Assembly (NCBI GenBank): GCA_900770145.1 | Contig: CAAGJL010000227.1 | Coordinates: 1-6,854, forward strand | Origin: Clostridia bacterium | GTDB taxonomy: Bacteria > Bacillota > Clostridia > Oscillospirales > CAG-272 | Length of the DNA: 6,854 bases | Direction of reading: 5' to 3' | Shown: positions 6,145 to 6,854 of the stretch, one piece after another | How the letters are laid out: each line of letters opens with the position of its first letter | Numbering within the stretch: the first letter of the stretch is position 1 | Notes under the pieces: generated by a model | What the model saw: only the letters and a program-made list of their open reading frames with translations | Database searches by the model: none | What the model was told of the DNA's origin: nothing | Program-made: the position numbers and the translations under genes

Positions 6145-6558
6145 TTACAACTGATTTTCCTTATTCTGATAAATATTGGGGCAGTTACGCGTAAACGAGT
6201 CGGGAAACCCGTTTTCCGGAACGGGAATCAGATTTGCCTGCTGAAATGCGGTAATCCCGTCAAAAATCGGCACGTTCTGATAAATCGCTTTTTCATAGCC
6301 CGGCGCGCTGACCTCAATGTGATAGGTCAGGTACGGTTTCATGTCGCCGGGGGTTTCGCTCATGGCGCGCGGCAGGGTTTCCAGCGCCACGCGTTCGGTA
6401 CGCCCGCCGCTGCCGGTGCGAAGATCATAAATTACGTCGCCATCCCCCGGCAGGTCAGCGCTGATCGCCACGTGTGCCCCGGAAAGGGGCACGGCAGAAT
6501 TTGCGGTTGTAACCTGCACCACCAAATAGCCGGTGCCTTTCTCGGTTTGTTGATCCAA
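6145..6558 (-). CDS. small beta-sandwich protein, carboxypeptidase-regulatory/transthyretin-like
   Basis: 137 residues, not recognised as a named protein. The pattern is that of a single carboxypeptidase-regulatory-like (transthyretin-fold) domain: GYLVVQVTTA (10-19), PLSGAHVAIS (24-33), a SGGRTERVALETLP turn-strand (50-63), YHIEVSAPGYE (79-89) and NVPIFDGI (95-102), with the hallmark GA.V and APGYE positions. A polar tail ending KENQL follows. No signal peptide is visible. The start is chosen as TTG 6558 because GGGAGGT (6565-6571) is 6 bases upstream; a TTG at 6582 would add eight residues over the ribosome binding site itself. It is the first gene of a probable operon with the SpoIID-like and peptidoglycan-binding genes, 36 bases before the next start. 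Transthyretin-like domains often mediate protein or carbohydrate contacts, so it may be a structural partner. Confidence 0.8.
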   Translation of the reverse strand: MDQQTEKGTGYLVVQVTTANSAVPLSGAHVAISADLPGDGDVIYDLRTGSGGRTERVALETLPRAMSETPGDMKPYLTYHIEVSAPGYEKAIYQNVPIFDGITAFQQANLIPVPENGFPDSFTRNCPNIYQNKENQL

Positions 6559-6564
6559 GGTAAT

Positions 6565-6571
6565 ACCTCCC
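6565..6571 (-). promoter_or_regulatory. ribosome binding site deciding a TTG start
   Basis: GGGAGGT on the minus strand, 6 bases before TTG 6558. No ATG or GTG occurs in frame at a suitable distance, so TTG initiation is the best reading for the 137-residue protein. Confidence 0.75.
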
Positions 6572-6585
6572 TTCTTTCTCAATGC

Positions 6586-6614
6586 AGTGTATGCAAAAAG
6601 TGCGCGCGACGTTT
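6586..6614 (-). promoter_or_regulatory. possible sporulation (SigE/SigK-like) promoter, weak
   Basis: Minus-strand CATACACT (6586-6593) fits the SigE -10 consensus CATACAnT and partly the SigK CATAnnnTA. A start about 7 bases downstream would give a leader of about 20 bases with the ribosome binding site well placed. The -35 region at 14 bp (AAACGTC, 6608-6614) fits poorly. No SigA promoter is evident between the terminator at 6641 and the gene. Tentative. Confidence 0.3.
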
Positions 6615-6640
6615 CTTGTCATCTTTTCACGGGCAATCGG

Positions 6641-6669
6641 AAAGAAAAAGCCCCCTTTCGGGAGGGGGC
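6641..6669 (-). terminator. intrinsic terminator in the leader region, minus direction
   Basis: GCCCCC (6664-6669 read on the minus strand) pairs with GGGGGC (6650-6655) around an 8-base loop and is followed by TTTTTCTTT (6641-6649). It lies about 83 bases upstream of the TTG start at 6558. It either ends transcription of a gene beyond 6854 or acts as a leader attenuator for the operon below it. Confidence 0.75.
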
Positions 6670-6697
6670 CTTCCGGGTGCGCCTTGCTTTTCCGTAG

Positions 6698-6718
6698 GGG
6701 GGCATTCCATATGCCCCC
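6698..6718. other. GC-rich perfect hairpin upstream of the terminator
   Basis: GGGGGCAT (6698-6705) and ATGCCCCC (6711-6718) form an 8-bp stem with a 5-base loop, without a U-tract on either side. Its arms carry the same GGGGGC/GCCCCC sequence as the terminator at 6650-6669, so the four arms could pair in alternative ways. Confidence 0.6.
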
Positions 6719-6796
6719 GCCCTGACACAAAGATACTCTTTCCATTATTTCATCAGATTTCACAATTCTTCTTTTTCTTTTGAGAGAGCGCCCGGT

Positions 6797-6841
6797 AAGC
6801 CGAAACCATTCGGTTTTTCGCGAAGCGAAAAACTGCGAAGC
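6797..6841. repeat. nested palindromic element at the right edge
   Basis: GTTTTTCGC (6813-6821) and GCGAAAAAC (6825-6833) form a perfect 9-bp stem with a GAA triloop. A second hairpin, AAGCCGAA (6797-6804) with TTCGGTTT (6809-6816), overlaps it, so the two exclude each other. GCGAAGC occurs twice (6820-6826, 6835-6841). It resembles a REP-type palindrome, but only one copy is visible and the element may extend past the window. Confidence 0.45.
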
Positions 6842-6854
6842 ACCGTGGGGAGCA

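Larger units (their letters stand above)
6559..6854. other. non-coding leader/intergenic stretch
   Basis: About 296 bases without a supportable gene. From right to left they hold the palindromic element (6797-6841), an A/T- and pyrimidine-rich segment (about 6725-6790), the GC-rich hairpin (6698-6718), the terminator (6641-6669), a weak sporulation-like promoter and the ribosome binding site. Possible reading frames here have no start with a ribosome binding site and run across the hairpins. No tRNA or known RNA gene was recognised. Confidence 0.6.

Noticed and set aside
6455..6763. Minus-strand open frame of 102 codons starting in the leader
   Set aside because: It runs through the terminator hairpin and overlaps the 137-residue gene in another frame, without a good ribosome binding site.

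Overview
The window looks like chromosomal DNA from a Gram-positive, low-G+C-lineage (Bacillota) bacterium, most likely a spore-forming Clostridia member of the Oscillospiraceae type. The basis is the gene order ctsR-mcsA-mcsB-clpC, which is a Firmicutes hallmark, together with strong AGGAGG-type ribosome binding sites and fairly GC-rich codon use. The family assignment is inference; no phylogenetic marker was compared. Every gene I can support lies on the minus strand, so transcription runs from high to low coordinates.

Right part (about 4175-6854): a probable three-gene operon. It encodes a small protein with a transthyretin/carboxypeptidase-regulatory-like beta fold (6145-6558, TTG start), a 468-residue protein joining a divergent SpoIID-like domain to three peptidoglycan-binding repeats (4702-6108), and a 176-residue protein with two further such repeats (4175-4705, ATGA overlap with its upstream neighbour). 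None has a visible signal peptide. Upstream, 6559-6854 is non-coding and rich in hairpins: a minus-strand terminator, a second GC-rich hairpin whose arms could pair with the terminator arms, and a palindromic element at the window edge. A weak match to a mother-cell (SigE/SigK) promoter lies just before the first gene.

Middle (about 3956-4174): a terminator-like hairpin ends the first operon, followed by a short direct-repeat cluster and the ctsR promoter. The promoter is near-perfect SigA type (TTGACT, 17 bp, TATAAT) and is covered by three CtsR operator matches: two on the plus strand overlapping or abutting the -35, and one on the minus strand just after the expected transcription start.

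Left part (1-3955): the protein-quality-control operon. CtsR represses the operon. McsA (zinc fingers plus UVR motif) activates the arginine kinase McsB. McsB inactivates CtsR and tags proteins with phosphoarginine, and ClpC, a Hsp100 unfoldase working with ClpP, takes up tagged proteins. clpC is cut by the window edge after 599 codons. Small perfect hairpins occur at operon junctions that have a gap (ctsR/mcsA, mcsB/clpC, and 6109-6144 in the other operon).

The stress operon is a well-known system. The less described part is the signal-less SpoIID-like/peptidoglycan-binding operon and its structured leader.
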